The notes under the pieces were generated by a model. That model saw only the letters and a program-made list of their open reading frames with translations, had not been told where the DNA came from and searched no databases. A stretch of DNA of 64,000 bases from Zobellia uliginosa (GTDB lineage: Bacteria; Bacteroidota; Bacteroidia; Flavobacteriales; Flavobacteriaceae), in contig NZ_JAHKPY010000003.1 in assembly GCF_018860745.1 (NCBI RefSeq), positions 880,062 to 944,061 on the forward strand. Reading direction: 5' to 3'. The position numbers were made by a program, and so were the translations under genes. Below are positions 1-10,587 of the stretch, piece after piece. The first letter of the stretch is position 1; each line of letters starts with the position of its first letter.

Positions 1-1089
1 TTAAAGGCGGTACCTATAGATGCAGATTGGTTAGGGCAGCTTTTACCAGATGATATAGTAAGCCTAGTAGACGACAAAAATAAATCAAGAAAACTTAAGG
101 TAGTTAGGTCTTCAGAAAATGGAGTTATTGTAAAGTCCAACAAGCGTATACTTTTTAAAAGCAGTATGGTTTTGGAAAGTAAAAAATTGAATAAAAACGG
201 AACTGTGGGTACTTTGCCGGAAATTCAAAAAGCGGTTAGGCTATACAAAGGCGATGTACTCGTAGTAACCAATGAAAGTATCCTAGGAAGTTCAGCTACG
301 CTAAATGAGCAAGGTAAAATTATTGAAAAAGCTCATATTCCTTGCCAGTTTTCCGGAATATTCAAAAAAGTGCATCAAGGGGATTTGGTTTTGTTCGATG
401 ATGGTAAGATCGAAGGAACTATACAATCTGTTACTAAAGATAATTTTGAGGTTCTCATAACTAGAGCGGTAGAAAAAGGTGCTAAATTAAAGGCAGAGAA
501 AGGCATGAATTTTCCCAACACCAATTTGGGAATCAGTGGTCTGACTTTAAAAGATAGGGAAGATTTAAAATTTGTTGCCGAGCATGCGGACATCGTTAAT
601 TTTTCTTTTGTGAACTCTAAAAAAGATGTGAGCGAACTACTGGTAGAATTAAAAAAACTAGGTGCCTTTAATAAATTAGGGATTATTTTAAAAATAGAAA
701 CCAAATTTGCTTTTTACAACTTAGAGGAGATACTTCAAGAAGCCATGCAGGCAAAGGACGTAGGGGTCATGATTGCTCGTGGCGACCTTGCCGTAGAAGC
801 AGGTTGGCAGGATATTGGTCAAGTTCAACAAGAACTTTTATCTATATGCGGAGCAGCACATATACCGGTAATTTGGGCCACTCAAGTTTTAGAAAATCTA
901 GCAAAAAACGGACTGCCATCCCGATCGGAAATTACAGATGTGGTTACCTCTTTAAAGTCGGAATGTGTAATGGTAAATAAAGGACCGTATATGGAAGATG
1001 TGCTTTTACTTCTAAACACCATACTTTCTAATATGGAAGACTTTCAGGAAAAGAACGAAACTATGCTACCTAAAATACGTAGACTTTAA
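1..1089 (+). CDS. Pyruvate kinase-like protein, 5' end outside window
   Basis: The frame is open from base 1, so the gene starts upstream of the window. The visible 362 residues match the pyruvate kinase barrel. They include a SFVNS segment, an ILKIE segment at the catalytic lysine region, and ARGDLAVE followed by WATQVLE, as in the substrate and Mg-binding loops. The family reaction is phosphoenolpyruvate plus ADP to pyruvate plus ATP in the cytoplasm. The protein stops soon after the NKGPY segment, so the usual C-terminal regulatory domain of about 120 residues is missing. Many Bacteroidota carry such short pyruvate-kinase-like proteins besides a full enzyme, so real kinase activity is not certain. 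A strong hairpin follows the stop. Confidence 0.8.
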   Translation, partial: LKAVPIDADWLGQLLPDDIVSLVDDKNKSRKLKVVRSSENGVIVKSNKRILFKSSMVLESKKLNKNGTVGTLPEIQKAVRLYKGDVLVVTNESILGSSATLNEQGKIIEKAHIPCQFSGIFKKVHQGDLVLFDDGKIEGTIQSVTKDNFEVLITRAVEKGAKLKAEKGMNFPNTNLGISGLTLKDREDLKFVAEHADIVNFSFVNSKKDVSELLVELKKLGAFNKLGIILKIETKFAFYNLEEILQEAMQAKDVGVMIARGDLAVEAGWQDIGQVQQELLSICGAAHIPVIWATQVLENLAKNGLPSRSEITDVVTSLKSECVMVNKGPYMEDVLLLLNTILSNMEDFQEKNETMLPKIRRL

Positions 1090-1127
1090 AGTACCTTTTT
1101 TTAATCTAAATTGCACGGTCAACAGAA

Positions 1128-1167
1128 AATAAACAACCCCGTTAAAATTTTAAAGGGGTTGTTTATT
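1128..1167. terminator. Bidirectional terminator between convergent genes
   Basis: A perfect 13-bp inverted repeat (AATAAACAACCCC and its complement) encloses a 14-base AT-rich loop. It lies between the 3' ends of the pyruvate kinase-like gene and the convergent outer-membrane protein gene and can serve both. Confidence 0.8.
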
Positions 1168-1196
1168 ATATACTGAAGAAATAATATTTTCTAAAA

Positions 1197-2060
1197 CTAT
1201 CGGTTTTTATTTGAACGTTTAAACGTGTAGGTGATACCGATATTGATTCCAAATGAGGAATAGGGTACTTTTTGGGATAACTTTTTAGAGTCATCTGTAT
1301 TTGTGTTGGACAGCTTATCAACATATGTTGTTTTTCTAACATTACCATCGGGCAAGTTGTCCAAGGAGTAGAAATTAGCTACGGCAACCGTTCCATCAGG
1401 TAAAAACTCATCGGTATTGAACTCTGAGAGTTCGGAATCTTTTCGTTTTAAACTAATCCCATAATACTCAGCTTCAACAAATAGACTTAAATTTGTGTTT
1501 AGGTCATATTTATAACCTAGAGCACCCACAAAACCTAAAGGGAAATGTCCGTGGAAATCTTCTTTATAATTGGTTTCGGAGTATGATCCCTCTGGCAAAC
1601 CAAAAGCTTGTGCTTCAGCTTCTGAAAAGAGTGCTTTTCTATAAACTACTGCTTCAGTTTTCCCGCCCACTTTTAGTAAGGCGCCAAAACGACCATAGAT
1701 GTTGTTGGTAAACCTATAAACTACAGAAGCAGAAGCTCCAAATGCACGTGCTCTTGCTACAGCATCTACATCTGTACTTGGCACACTAACTTTAGACACG
1801 GTTTGATCGGTTCCATTTAGGTAACCAAATGCCAAATCCGCACCAAAAGACTCATTAAAAAAATAAGTGCCTCGTATTTGAACATTGGTACCCGCACCAT
1901 AACTACCGTAAGTATTTTCGGTTTCGGATACATTTACTTCTTCCCCTAGTTTCATTGTCGCGCTTCCTATGGCATAGCCGGAACTAACTGACACTTGCAG
2001 CTGTCCATAAGATATAGTGCTGATTAGAATAGCTGAACATACTGTGATTAAGTGTTTCAT
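1197..2060 (-). CDS. Outer-membrane beta-barrel protein (porin-family)
   Basis: The start is placed at the ATG giving MKHLITVCSAILISTISYGQ, a clean Sec signal peptide. A longer frame to 2141 adds 27 residues without signal character. The mature part of about 267 residues alternates short polar loops with amphipathic strands such as VVYRFTNNIYGRFGAL and GALGYKYDLNTNLSLFVEAEYYG, and it ends in a strand with ITYTF near the C-terminus. This fits an OmpA/OmpX-like eight- to ten-strand barrel of the outer membrane beta-barrel domain family. No catalytic motif is visible and the substrate or role cannot be told. It is monocistronic, with a shared terminator downstream. Confidence 0.75.
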   Translation of the reverse strand: MKHLITVCSAILISTISYGQLQVSVSSGYAIGSATMKLGEEVNVSETENTYGSYGAGTNVQIRGTYFFNESFGADLAFGYLNGTDQTVSKVSVPSTDVDAVARARAFGASASVVYRFTNNIYGRFGALLKVGGKTEAVVYRKALFSEAEAQAFGLPEGSYSETNYKEDFHGHFPLGFVGALGYKYDLNTNLSLFVEAEYYGISLKRKDSELSEFNTDEFLPDGTVAVANFYSLDNLPDGNVRKTTYVDKLSNTNTDDSKKLSQKVPYSSFGINIGITYTFKRSNKNR

Positions 2061-2716
2061 AATGTATAAATTATAATTTTCAAATTGAGTAAAATTTGTA
2101 GTTTCCAAAGTAAAACAAAGAATAAAGTAACGGATGGTCATTACCTCATTGCATAACCTCAGTGAGTGCTGTATTATGCCTTTATTACTTTTGTTTTAGA
2201 TGGTATATCAAAGTTACTTTTTTAAGGAAAATCCCTATGTTCAGTTGTGGGTTTTAACACTGTAGCTGAAATTTATTCTAGATTACAGCGTAAAGGCTAA
2301 GAATTGAGCATTTTTAGCGTATGAAATAGGAGGGAAGTGTAATTTATTGGGAATTAAAACAACTTAGATCTTTAATCCATAAATGTTAGAATGCCATGCA
2401 CTCTATAATGGCCGTGGTTGCATATAAATCAAATTATAAGTGGGTAGGAATAGCATACACCAAATAGTTGAACGCTAATCCGGATAATCTATTCTTTCTT
2501 TTCACAAAGCTTAAAATCATTAAAAATTGGGCGCCATATGGTATTAGCTAGCTAGGTACCGAACTAGTAGTAATGTTCATGATCATGGCACTCATTATCG
2601 TTACTATACCAAATAGAGCCAATTTTTAATTTGTAATTAGCTTTCTTAAGTTGGTAAAGATATAATCTGCACCTCCATTCTTTCTGCCAAATTATAAGGA
2701 AAAAATGTAATTATAC
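2061..2716. other. Intergenic region of about 0.65 kb, no gene seen
   Basis: No reading frame with coding character was found on either strand. The one recognisable element is a 27-bp stretch at 2328-2354 that resembles the right end of the large repeat family found at 18-52 kb. Otherwise it is AT-rich leader sequence for the two divergent genes. Confidence 0.5.
2328..2354 (+). repeat. Isolated right-end fragment of the R repeat
   Basis: The motif AGGAGGGAAGTGTAAT followed by TTGGGAAT matches the last 27 bases of the large repeats at 26.98, 35.41, 37.18 and 45.15 kb (AGGAGGGGAGTGTAAT, then TGTGGAAT). Only this end is present here, so it is a remnant or an independent small element. Confidence 0.5.
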
Positions 2717-2724
2717 TAACTTTG
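2717..2724 (+). promoter_or_regulatory. Promoter -7 box TAACTTTG
   Basis: It fits the Bacteroidota sigma-A consensus TAnnTTTG and lies 58 bases before the ATG at 2782. It makes the TTG inside the box an implausible start codon. No clear TTG -33 box was found. Confidence 0.5.
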
Positions 2725-2781
2725 TTGCCTAGTCTTGGCAATTACGGCGTATCTATGAATTTGAGTATGCAAATTTGGGAA

Positions 2782-3705
2782 ATGAAGAGGATAAGGTTTA
2801 AAGAAATATTTAGTACAACTATTGGCTATACTATTTTTATATGCCTTTTATTACTCAGTTGCACATCAACAAAAACAATAGAACAGAACACCGTTTTAGG
2901 TTTAAATAAGGATACTGTTAGGCTGAATGGTAATAGGCTTCAAAAAACAATTGCTGTAAGGGATTATGGTTTTGATGATCATCAGCATATTAGCCTGAAG
3001 TCAATTGCAAAAACATCTATTCCATCCCATACTATAGATTCATTAGTTAAGTTAGATAGTATAAAAGAGAACAAGATTTTCTCGGAAGCTCTTCGTATAC
3101 CGCAGTTCGTAAACCCGAATATTTTAGACATCAAGAGTCCTGTAGCCGATAAGATTGTAGAAAATTATCTAAATAGTACCAATAAGGAGCCAGGAGGTCA
3201 TTGCTTATCGGTTAGCAAAGGACGCTTTGAGCAAGCTTATAAAGAAGTTCATGGCCATTTACCATATCAAGATTTGCCGGCACGGATGGCTTCCAAATTT
3301 TACACTCCTAAACAAGTATTTAATTTACTTTATGTTTCTGCATCGGATACGGATATCGAATGGAAAAGCCTACCGGAGGAATATAGGGGCAAGGGTAATG
3401 CCGGTGCTATTGCTTATGCTGGGATGGGCACATTAGTAGATGCATCGGGAATTTGGAGTGGACGATTAAGGCCAGGTGCACTCATGCAGGTCTGGCGTTA
3501 TAAAAAAGATTATGAAGAGGTGGTGAGAGGAACTGATGTAAAAAAGCTTGATCCTTACGGCCATTCGTTTATTTTTATCAGCTATGTGCGGGATGATAAA
3601 AATGAAATTATAGGACTAAGAATTGCCGATCAAGGTTTTCAAAGTTATAGGCCTATAGTCCCTAGAGATTACGAAGTTTGGTGGGCGGTAAATCTTAATA
3701 TTTAA
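2782..3705 (+). CDS. Lipoprotein with papain/NlpC-like hydrolase features
   Basis: The chosen ATG gives a charged N-terminus, a hydrophobic stretch and the lipobox LLSC, so the 307-residue protein is probably an envelope lipoprotein. The C-terminal half has a GGHCLSVSKGRF segment that could carry a nucleophilic cysteine at a helix start, and later YGHSFIFISY with a histidine before a beta strand, then IADQGF. Cysteine, then histidine, then an acidic or amide residue is the order found in papain-like and NlpC/P60 hydrolases that cut peptidoglycan or amides. I assign this by motif order only, not by a recognised family. The next gene has the same arrangement, so the two probably act in one process at the cell envelope. 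Confidence 0.55.
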   Translation: MKRIRFKEIFSTTIGYTIFICLLLLSCTSTKTIEQNTVLGLNKDTVRLNGNRLQKTIAVRDYGFDDHQHISLKSIAKTSIPSHTIDSLVKLDSIKENKIFSEALRIPQFVNPNILDIKSPVADKIVENYLNSTNKEPGGHCLSVSKGRFEQAYKEVHGHLPYQDLPARMASKFYTPKQVFNLLYVSASDTDIEWKSLPEEYRGKGNAGAIAYAGMGTLVDASGIWSGRLRPGALMQVWRYKKDYEEVVRGTDVKKLDPYGHSFIFISYVRDDKNEIIGLRIADQGFQSYRPIVPRDYEVWWAVNLNI

Positions 3706-3790
3706 AGGGAACTAAAACTATAGGGAAAGTTTAACATTATTTATGTAATTTACTGTTGAATAATACGTTACGAAAACAGAACCTTACTAC

Positions 3791-3798
3791 TAATTTTG
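3791..3798 (+). promoter_or_regulatory. Possible promoter -7 box TAATTTTG
   Basis: It matches TAnnTTTG but sits only 9 bases before the ATG at 3808, which would leave almost no leader. It may be chance, or the transcript may be nearly leaderless. Confidence 0.3.
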
Positions 3799-3807
3799 GT
3801 TAAATTT

Positions 3808-4587
3808 ATGTGGATTTTTTCTTTACTTCTTACTTTTGGTTTTTCTAATAATATGGCACCTGGCCTAAGTGTATTTGAGGTTTCTAATACTATCACAGAA
3901 AATAGTTCTGTATTATCCGAAAAGAAAAATTTGGAGGAGAGAATCCTTAATGAATTCATAGTAAATACTGATAGTATCACCGTTTCTTACGCTAACTCAA
4001 TAATAGATGCAGGCCAGCTTAGATTACGATTAAAAGAAGAACTCCGTTTGGGAACTATTACCTTAGATTATATAAAAACAGCTTTTGCCAATCACTTAGT
4101 GGATGATATTATACCGCATTGGTACGGTACACCTTGGAGTTTTGGCGGCCACACAGAGCAGCCTAACCAAGGTAAAATAGCATGTGGCTATTTTGTTTCT
4201 ACAACGTTGCGCGATATGGGCTTACAAATCAACCGATATAAGTTAGCTCAAAAATCTCCTGTTGATGAGGCTAAAATGATCAGTTGTGGTGCGGTAATCA
4301 ATAATATAGTAAAGGATACAGCGGAAAAAGCTTTTGTAGAAATAGATAGTTTAACATCAGAAGGCCTTTATTTTATAGGTTTTGATGAGGGCCATGTAGG
4401 CTATCTTCTAAAACGTAAGGGAGAGCTGTTTTTAATTCATTCCAATTACCTTGCCCCAGTATCTGTTTGTATGGAAACGCTAAAAGAATCAAGGGTTTTT
4501 AAACGTTTTTCCAAATTTCATTTGGTATCCATTTCCCATAACGAAACTTTGCTACAGCGTTGGTTGGATGAAGGAATGGTTTTGTAG
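3808..4587 (+). CDS. Exported NlpC/P60-like cysteine hydrolase candidate
   Basis: The start is set at the ATG that gives the hydrophobic N-terminus MWIFSLLLTFGF, a probable signal peptide. The earlier TTG lies inside a promoter-like box. The 259-residue protein carries KIACGYFVSTTLRDMGL, a helix starting with cysteine, and about 75 residues later DEGHVGYLLKRKGELFLIHSNY, a histidine on a strand followed by a second strand. This order is typical of NlpC/P60 amidases, which cleave peptide or isopeptide bonds in peptidoglycan. Substrate is unknown. It lies 102 bases after the lipoprotein with a similar layout, and a hairpin separates it from convergent fadH. Confidence 0.6.
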   Translation: MWIFSLLLTFGFSNNMAPGLSVFEVSNTITENSSVLSEKKNLEERILNEFIVNTDSITVSYANSIIDAGQLRLRLKEELRLGTITLDYIKTAFANHLVDDIIPHWYGTPWSFGGHTEQPNQGKIACGYFVSTTLRDMGLQINRYKLAQKSPVDEAKMISCGAVINNIVKDTAEKAFVEIDSLTSEGLYFIGFDEGHVGYLLKRKGELFLIHSNYLAPVSVCMETLKESRVFKRFSKFHLVSISHNETLLQRWLDEGMVL

Positions 4588-4604
4588 AAGACCACTAACT
4601 TCTT

Positions 4605-4620
4605 AAGGTACATATACCTT
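4605..4620. terminator. Short hairpin between convergent genes
   Basis: AAGGTA and TACCTT form a 6-bp stem with a 4-base loop in the 35-bp gap between the hydrolase gene and fadH. It is a weak terminator candidate. Confidence 0.4.
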
Positions 4621-4622
4621 CT

Positions 4623-6659
<2,037 letters not shown>

Positions 6660-6672
6660 TTATTCAATTTAC

Positions 6673-6684
6673 TATGCATGCATA
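6673..6684. promoter_or_regulatory. Perfect palindrome upstream of fadH
   Basis: TATGCATGCATA is a perfect 12-bp palindrome, extended imperfectly to ACTAT and ATAGT on its flanks. It lies 26-37 bases before the fadH start and could be an operator for a dimeric regulator. No regulator gene is adjacent. Confidence 0.4.
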
Positions 6685-7044
6685 ATAGTTGAAGATACGT
6701 TTTTATTTTTTTATACCTAGAAATCCAAGCACTTTTTCTAGCAATAAAAGACTGAGTAATGAAATACGTATTCAATTATATCCTTTTCATTATTTGTGTA
6801 TAAGCTTCTGGAATTTGTATGGAGATAATTGCTTAGCGCTGTATTTTTTACCGTTATCGCTTTATCAAATTTAACTATTACAGAAGAATTCAATATCGAA
6901 ATCTTCCCAAGAGCGTATTGAATGCAGTAAACTTTATCAGAAGTTTATGACCGCAAGTTTGCCTGTAGTATGAGCAATTATTTAAATTGTATTTGAAATC
7001 ACGCGGACATACAATTAAGCTATAAAAACTTTAGAATTTAATAT
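6685..7044. other. Intergenic region, no gene seen
   Basis: AT-rich sequence between divergent fadH and the phosphatase gene. Short frames here lack start signals and family character. I see no repeat or RNA element. Confidence 0.4.
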
Positions 7045-7632
7045 ATGCAGATGCCTCAAAAATTCTATTATCTAATTATTTTTTCTTTTTTATCATTTGC
7101 TTTTTTATCACCCCCAACACCTATGCAGGAATATACCCTAGAGAAAATTAAATCCAAACACCTCACTAATTTTTATAAACTAAACGATAGTGTATATCGC
7201 TCAGAACAACCTTCAAAAAAAGGGATGAGAGAGTTAGAGGCTATGGGCATAAAATCAATCTTAAATTTAAGACGAAGAAAAACGGACGAAAAGAAAATCA
7301 AAGGTCTTGACCTACAATTAAAACGTATACCGTTAAAAGCGGCTACGGTAGATTTTGATGATTTATTTACGGTTTTAAATAGTATGCAACAAGCCAAAAA
7401 ACCGGTTCTCATTCACTGCTGGCATGGTTCTGACCGGACAGGCGTTATCATTGCCGCCCATAGAATGGTTTTTGAAAACTGGAGCAAAGATAAAGCGATT
7501 GCTGAATTCATCAGTAAACCATTGGGACATCATAGAATTAGGTTTCATAACTTGGTAACCTTACTTGAAACTCTAGATGTTGAATTGCTCAGGAATAAAT
7601 TAAAGCAAGAATATATGTCTTCCAAGCAATAG
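7045..7632 (+). CDS. Exported dual-specificity/tyrosine phosphatase-like protein
   Basis: The first 22 residues are a hydrophobic signal segment ending near FLSPP, so the protein probably works outside the cytoplasm. The core holds VYRSEQPSKKGMRELEAMGIKSILNLR, typical of the start of the DSP/PTP fold. HCWHGSDRTG at about residue 129 is the CX5R active-site loop with nucleophile cysteine and phosphate-binding arginine. The length of 195 residues is normal for the bacterial DSP-like family. It would hydrolyse a phosphoester. The substrate (protein, lipid or inositol phosphate) is unknown. It stands alone, followed by about 190 bp of noncoding DNA. Confidence 0.8.
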   Translation: MQMPQKFYYLIIFSFLSFAFLSPPTPMQEYTLEKIKSKHLTNFYKLNDSVYRSEQPSKKGMRELEAMGIKSILNLRRRKTDEKKIKGLDLQLKRIPLKAATVDFDDLFTVLNSMQQAKKPVLIHCWHGSDRTGVIIAAHRMVFENWSKDKAIAEFISKPLGHHRIRFHNLVTLLETLDVELLRNKLKQEYMSSKQ

Positions 7633-7739
7633 CTTAGCAAATCCTGTGATTGTAATTATTCTAACTGTTACTTGACCCCAAAAGTAGGTATTACGCTAAG
7701 CATTGGTAGTAAGCTACCTTTTATACAACAGGTTATTTT

Positions 7740-7781
7740 GTTTAACGATATATAATAATAGTTAAACATTATGTATCTTTG
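7740..7781 (+). promoter_or_regulatory. Inverted repeat GTTTAAC-N14-GTTAAAC plus -7 box
   Basis: Half-sites lie at 7740-7746 and 7761-7767 and are exact complements separated by 14 bases. A TATCTTTG promoter box follows at 7774-7781, and ATG 7825 is 43 bases further on. The same geometry recurs at 8812-8839. This suggests one shared regulator for the two transcription units. Confidence 0.6.
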
Positions 7782-7824
7782 CGTTAACTAATACCAGATA
7801 CCTTTAATTTAAATACATAAAACT

Positions 7825-7989
7825 ATGTTTGCAATATTTAAAAAAAAGTCAGAGAAAGATAAATTGCGTATTCAATATGAAAAGCTATTAAAAGAGGCAC
7901 ACTTATTATCTACAACAAATAGAAAAATGAGTGATCAAAAAGCTTATGAAGCCGATGAAATAATGAAAAGAATAGAAAAATTAGTTTAA
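7825..7989 (+). CDS. Lacal_2735-type small protein, 54 aa
   Basis: This short gene encodes a charged, helical 54-residue protein that begins MFAIFKKKSEKDKLRIQYEK. It contains LLKEAHLLSTTNRKMSDQKAYEADEIMKRIE. This is the pattern of the small Lacal_2735 family found widely in Flavobacteriia, whose function is unknown. It has a good TAnnTTTG box and an operator-like inverted repeat upstream. It lies 40 bases before a DoxX-like gene and is probably co-transcribed with it. In related genomes this family often sits near redox or light-response genes, but that is from memory and only suggestive. Confidence 0.75.
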   Translation: MFAIFKKKSEKDKLRIQYEKLLKEAHLLSTTNRKMSDQKAYEADEIMKRIEKLV

Positions 7990-8029
7990 TTAATTTAATT
8001 GAGGTTTTAATCCTCTAGCACATATTAAT

Positions 8030-8386
8030 ATGACTCTTCTAGGGATGGCCATAATTGTTTCAAGTAGTGCTTTCTTATATTATGGTGTAGAATGCTTGTT
8101 CTCTCAAAAACTAAAAGATGAGTTTATTAGATTTGGCTTAAAGCAGCAAAGGATTCTCACAGCCTATCTACAACTTTTCGGTGCGATTGGATTAATAATC
8201 GGTTATTTTTTTTCGCCTCTACTAACTTTTTTAGCTGCCGCAGGATTAACCCTTTTAATGCTACTGGGATTTGCTGTTAGAATAAAAATTAAAGACAGTT
8301 TACTAGACTCATTACCATCTTTGGTATTGGCATTTGTAAATCTATTTATAGCCGTAGGTTGCTATCAAGAAACTATTGCGTTGTAA
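8030..8386 (+). CDS. DoxX-like four-helix membrane protein
   Basis: The 118-residue protein is almost all hydrophobic, with about four transmembrane helices. RIKIKDSLLDSLPSL after the third helix is typical of DoxX-like/DUF4870-neighbour small membrane proteins in flavobacteria. It faces a second DoxX-like gene end to end with 2 bases between the stops. The biochemical role is unknown. DoxX relatives are linked to quinone or thiosulfate redox reactions. Operon with the preceding 54-residue protein is likely. Confidence 0.65.
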   Translation: MTLLGMAIIVSSSAFLYYGVECLFSQKLKDEFIRFGLKQQRILTAYLQLFGAIGLIIGYFFSPLLTFLAAAGLTLLMLLGFAVRIKIKDSLLDSLPSLVLAFVNLFIAVGCYQETIAL

Positions 8387-8388
8387 TT

Positions 8389-8751
8389 CTATACAAAGGC
8401 AATAAACAAGCATAATACTAAAAATAGTGCGGCTGGAAAAGATTTAAATAAAGGATCTTTTATTTTAATGTGCATGGCTATTGATCCTAATAAAAAAGTG
8501 GCTAGACCCAAGGCTGCCGGTTGTTTTACTATAGGAAACCAAATAGCAACCAACAGTAATATGGCAAGTGTTACCTTAAAAAATCCAACTATATAGCATA
8601 CCTGCCTAGACAATCCATAAGCTTCAAATTCCTCTATTATGGTTTTTGCCTTTCCGCCACGCCATTTAGTCGCCGTTTTATTTTGTACCAGCCACACATT
8701 TAGAATACTTAAACCAACAATAATTTGAAAAGCGATTATTAGATAATTCAT
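8389..8751 (-). CDS. DoxX-like membrane protein
   Basis: The start MNYLIIAFQ at 8751 is preferred over the upstream ATG at 8775 because it begins directly with the first membrane helix. The 120-residue protein has four predicted helices and HIKIKDPLFKSFPAALF before the last one, the same signature as the convergent neighbour. The two are distant paralogues. It is divergent from the FAD-dependent oxidoreductase, and the inverted repeat at 8812-8839 lies between the two starts. Confidence 0.65.
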   Translation of the reverse strand: MNYLIIAFQIIVGLSILNVWLVQNKTATKWRGGKAKTIIEEFEAYGLSRQVCYIVGFFKVTLAILLLVAIWFPIVKQPAALGLATFLLGSIAMHIKIKDPLFKSFPAALFLVLCLFIAFV

Positions 8752-8811
8752 GATTGATATAGATTTGTAAACCAATTGCTTACATTAATTACTATCAAAA
8801 ATACAAATTTT

Positions 8812-8839
8812 GTTTACATTTATATAAAATTAGTTAAAC
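8812..8839. promoter_or_regulatory. Inverted repeat GTTTACA-N14-GTTAAAC in divergent promoter
   Basis: Half-sites at 8812-8818 and 8833-8839 have the same 14-base spacer as the site at 7740. It lies between divergent starts at 8751 (minus) and 8851 (plus). A third related pair, GTAAAC and GCTTACA, lies at 8767-8785. Confidence 0.55.
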
Positions 8840-8850
8840 AAAAATACAGG

Positions 8851-10089
8851 GTGAATAAAAAAGATTACAGAATACATATAATTGGTGCCGGAATTAGTGG
8901 TTTAATAGCGGCAACCGTACTAGAACAGAAGGGATATTCTCCCGTAATATTTGAAACTACCTACAGAGTAGGCGGTAGAGTCAAAACAGATATCATTAGC
9001 GGGTATCAGTTAGATCACGGATTTCAAGTATTGTTGACCGCATATCCTGCCGCTAAGAAATATCTTGATTATGAGGCTTTGGAGTTACAAAATTTCCTGC
9101 CAGGGGCCTCCATTTTTAAAAATGGAAAACAAGAGGTAATTGGTGATCCTATGAGAGATGTCTCTCTATTATTTTCTACACTTGCAGCTAACATTGGTAC
9201 TGTTGCGGATAAATTAAAAATTCTGAAACTTAATATTAACCTAAAGAAAAAAACAATAGCTGAAATTTTTTCGGATAAAGAGCAAAGTACATTTTCTTAT
9301 TTGAAAGAATTGGATTTCTCTTCTGATATAATAAACGATTTCTTTAAACCTTTTTTTAGCGGGATTTTTCTTGAAGACAAACTAGAAACTTCTAGCAGAA
9401 TGTTCCAATTTGTCTATAAAATGTTTGGTGAAGGTAATGCCGCATTGCCAAAGGCTGGTATTGAAGAGATTCCCAGACAACTGTTGCGTAAATTAAAAAG
9501 TACTACTTTCCATTACGATACTTTTGTTTCTTCTATTCTTGATAGTAAAATAGTGCTTGCCGACGGGCAAGAAATAGAGAGCGATTTCACAATTATCGCC
9601 ACAGACGCCAGTAACTTGGTTCCAAACTTAAAAACAAAACCCATAGCTTGGCAAAGTTGCGATACCTTATGTTTTGAGACGGAAAAAAGAACAATCAATA
9701 AACCCTTAATCGGATTAATCCCTTTTCAAGATACGATTATCAATAATATCTTTTATTACACAAGTTTAAAAACCAAGGTAAGCGCTGGTAAAGAATTACT
9801 TTCCGTTACAGTGGTGAACAACCAAGGTTTATCGGGAAAGGCCTTAATAGACCGAGTGCAACAGGAGTTAACTAAATTTTGTGGTATTACTACTAGTACT
9901 TTTATTAAACACTACAGCATACCTAAGTCGCTACCAAAACTAAGCGAGCTGCATTATGATATTTCCCCATCAGATACACGTTTAACAAAGAATATCTATT
10001 TAGCCGGAGATATACAACTTAACGGCTCTTTGAATGCTGCCATTATAGCTGGTGAAAAAGCCGCTCTTGGCGTTATAGAAAATTTATAG
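8851..10089 (+). CDS. FAD-dependent amine oxidase/phytoene-desaturase-like protein
   Basis: The start is taken as GTG 8851, just before the dinucleotide fold. An earlier frame to 8776 would run through the operator. Residues 8-35 hold HIIGAGISGLIAATVLEQKG, the FAD-binding GxGxxG, followed by ETTYRVGGRV, the second ADP-contact motif of the amine oxidase and protoporphyrinogen/phytoene oxidase superfamily. The C-terminus has IYLAGDIQLNGSLNAAIIAGEKAA, the matching FAD-closing motif. The 412-residue length fits. The substrate is unknown. Its operator shared with the Lacal_2735/DoxX unit suggests a joint redox or light-stress response, by inference. Confidence 0.75.
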   Translation: MNKKDYRIHIIGAGISGLIAATVLEQKGYSPVIFETTYRVGGRVKTDIISGYQLDHGFQVLLTAYPAAKKYLDYEALELQNFLPGASIFKNGKQEVIGDPMRDVSLLFSTLAANIGTVADKLKILKLNINLKKKTIAEIFSDKEQSTFSYLKELDFSSDIINDFFKPFFSGIFLEDKLETSSRMFQFVYKMFGEGNAALPKAGIEEIPRQLLRKLKSTTFHYDTFVSSILDSKIVLADGQEIESDFTIIATDASNLVPNLKTKPIAWQSCDTLCFETEKRTINKPLIGLIPFQDTIINNIFYYTSLKTKVSAGKELLSVTVVNNQGLSGKALIDRVQQELTKFCGITTSTFIKHYSIPKSLPKLSELHYDISPSDTRLTKNIYLAGDIQLNGSLNAAIIAGEKAALGVIENL

Positions 10090-10147
10090 GTTTGCTTTGG
10101 TCAGAAGTATCAGGAACGGATAATCAACAAGCTAATATCCAGCAAAT

Positions 10148-10174
10148 AGGAGGGAAGTGTAATACCTTTGGAAC
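10148..10174 (+). repeat. Isolated right-end fragment of the R repeat
   Basis: AGGAGGGAAGTGTAAT followed by TTTGGAAC repeats the motif at 2328 and the right ends of the large repeats. It directly precedes a decayed gene copy. Confidence 0.5.
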
Positions 10175-10210
10175 AGCGTATTACGCAAATACACCAAAAA
10201 GAATTCAACA

Positions 10211-10459
10211 GTTGCAGTAATTTTGTAATTGACGTATTTCAACTAAATTCAGAATATTACTAGAGAAAATTTAACATTTACCTCAAGACCGAATTACAGA
10301 TCAAGACCAGTTCATTGACTGTTTAGAAGGCATACCTGATATAGAAAACGAAAAGATCACCGAAGCACAACAAAGCTAAAGGCAGTTAGCTATGGAATAT
10401 GGCATAGCAAGTATTTACAAAACATGTGACACCATAGAAGGTTTAGAAGATAATCTGTA
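10211..10459 (+). pseudogene. Decayed 5' copy of the CHAT-like gene at 16211
   Basis: This stretch aligns base by base with the promoter and first 80 codons of the intact gene at 16211. The shared parts are GTTGCAGTAATTTTGTA, then codons for the segment around CLEG, EAQQS and MEYGIASIYKTCDTIEGLED. In this copy the reading frame has a TAA near codon 5, another TAA in place of the leucine codon after EAQQS, and a stop after EDNL. The remaining two thirds of the gene are missing. It is a broken duplicate, so the CHAT-like gene has been copied or moved in this genome. Confidence 0.8.
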
Positions 10460-10587
10460 AAACAAAAAAAAACTACTTAATATTGCACTACTGCTTTATA
10501 TAAAGCAATAATAAACTAAAAACAAGCTCGTTAGATTAATACGGAGAGTAAGTTTACACTTGTTCAGCTATCCCCTAAATCTTAGAG

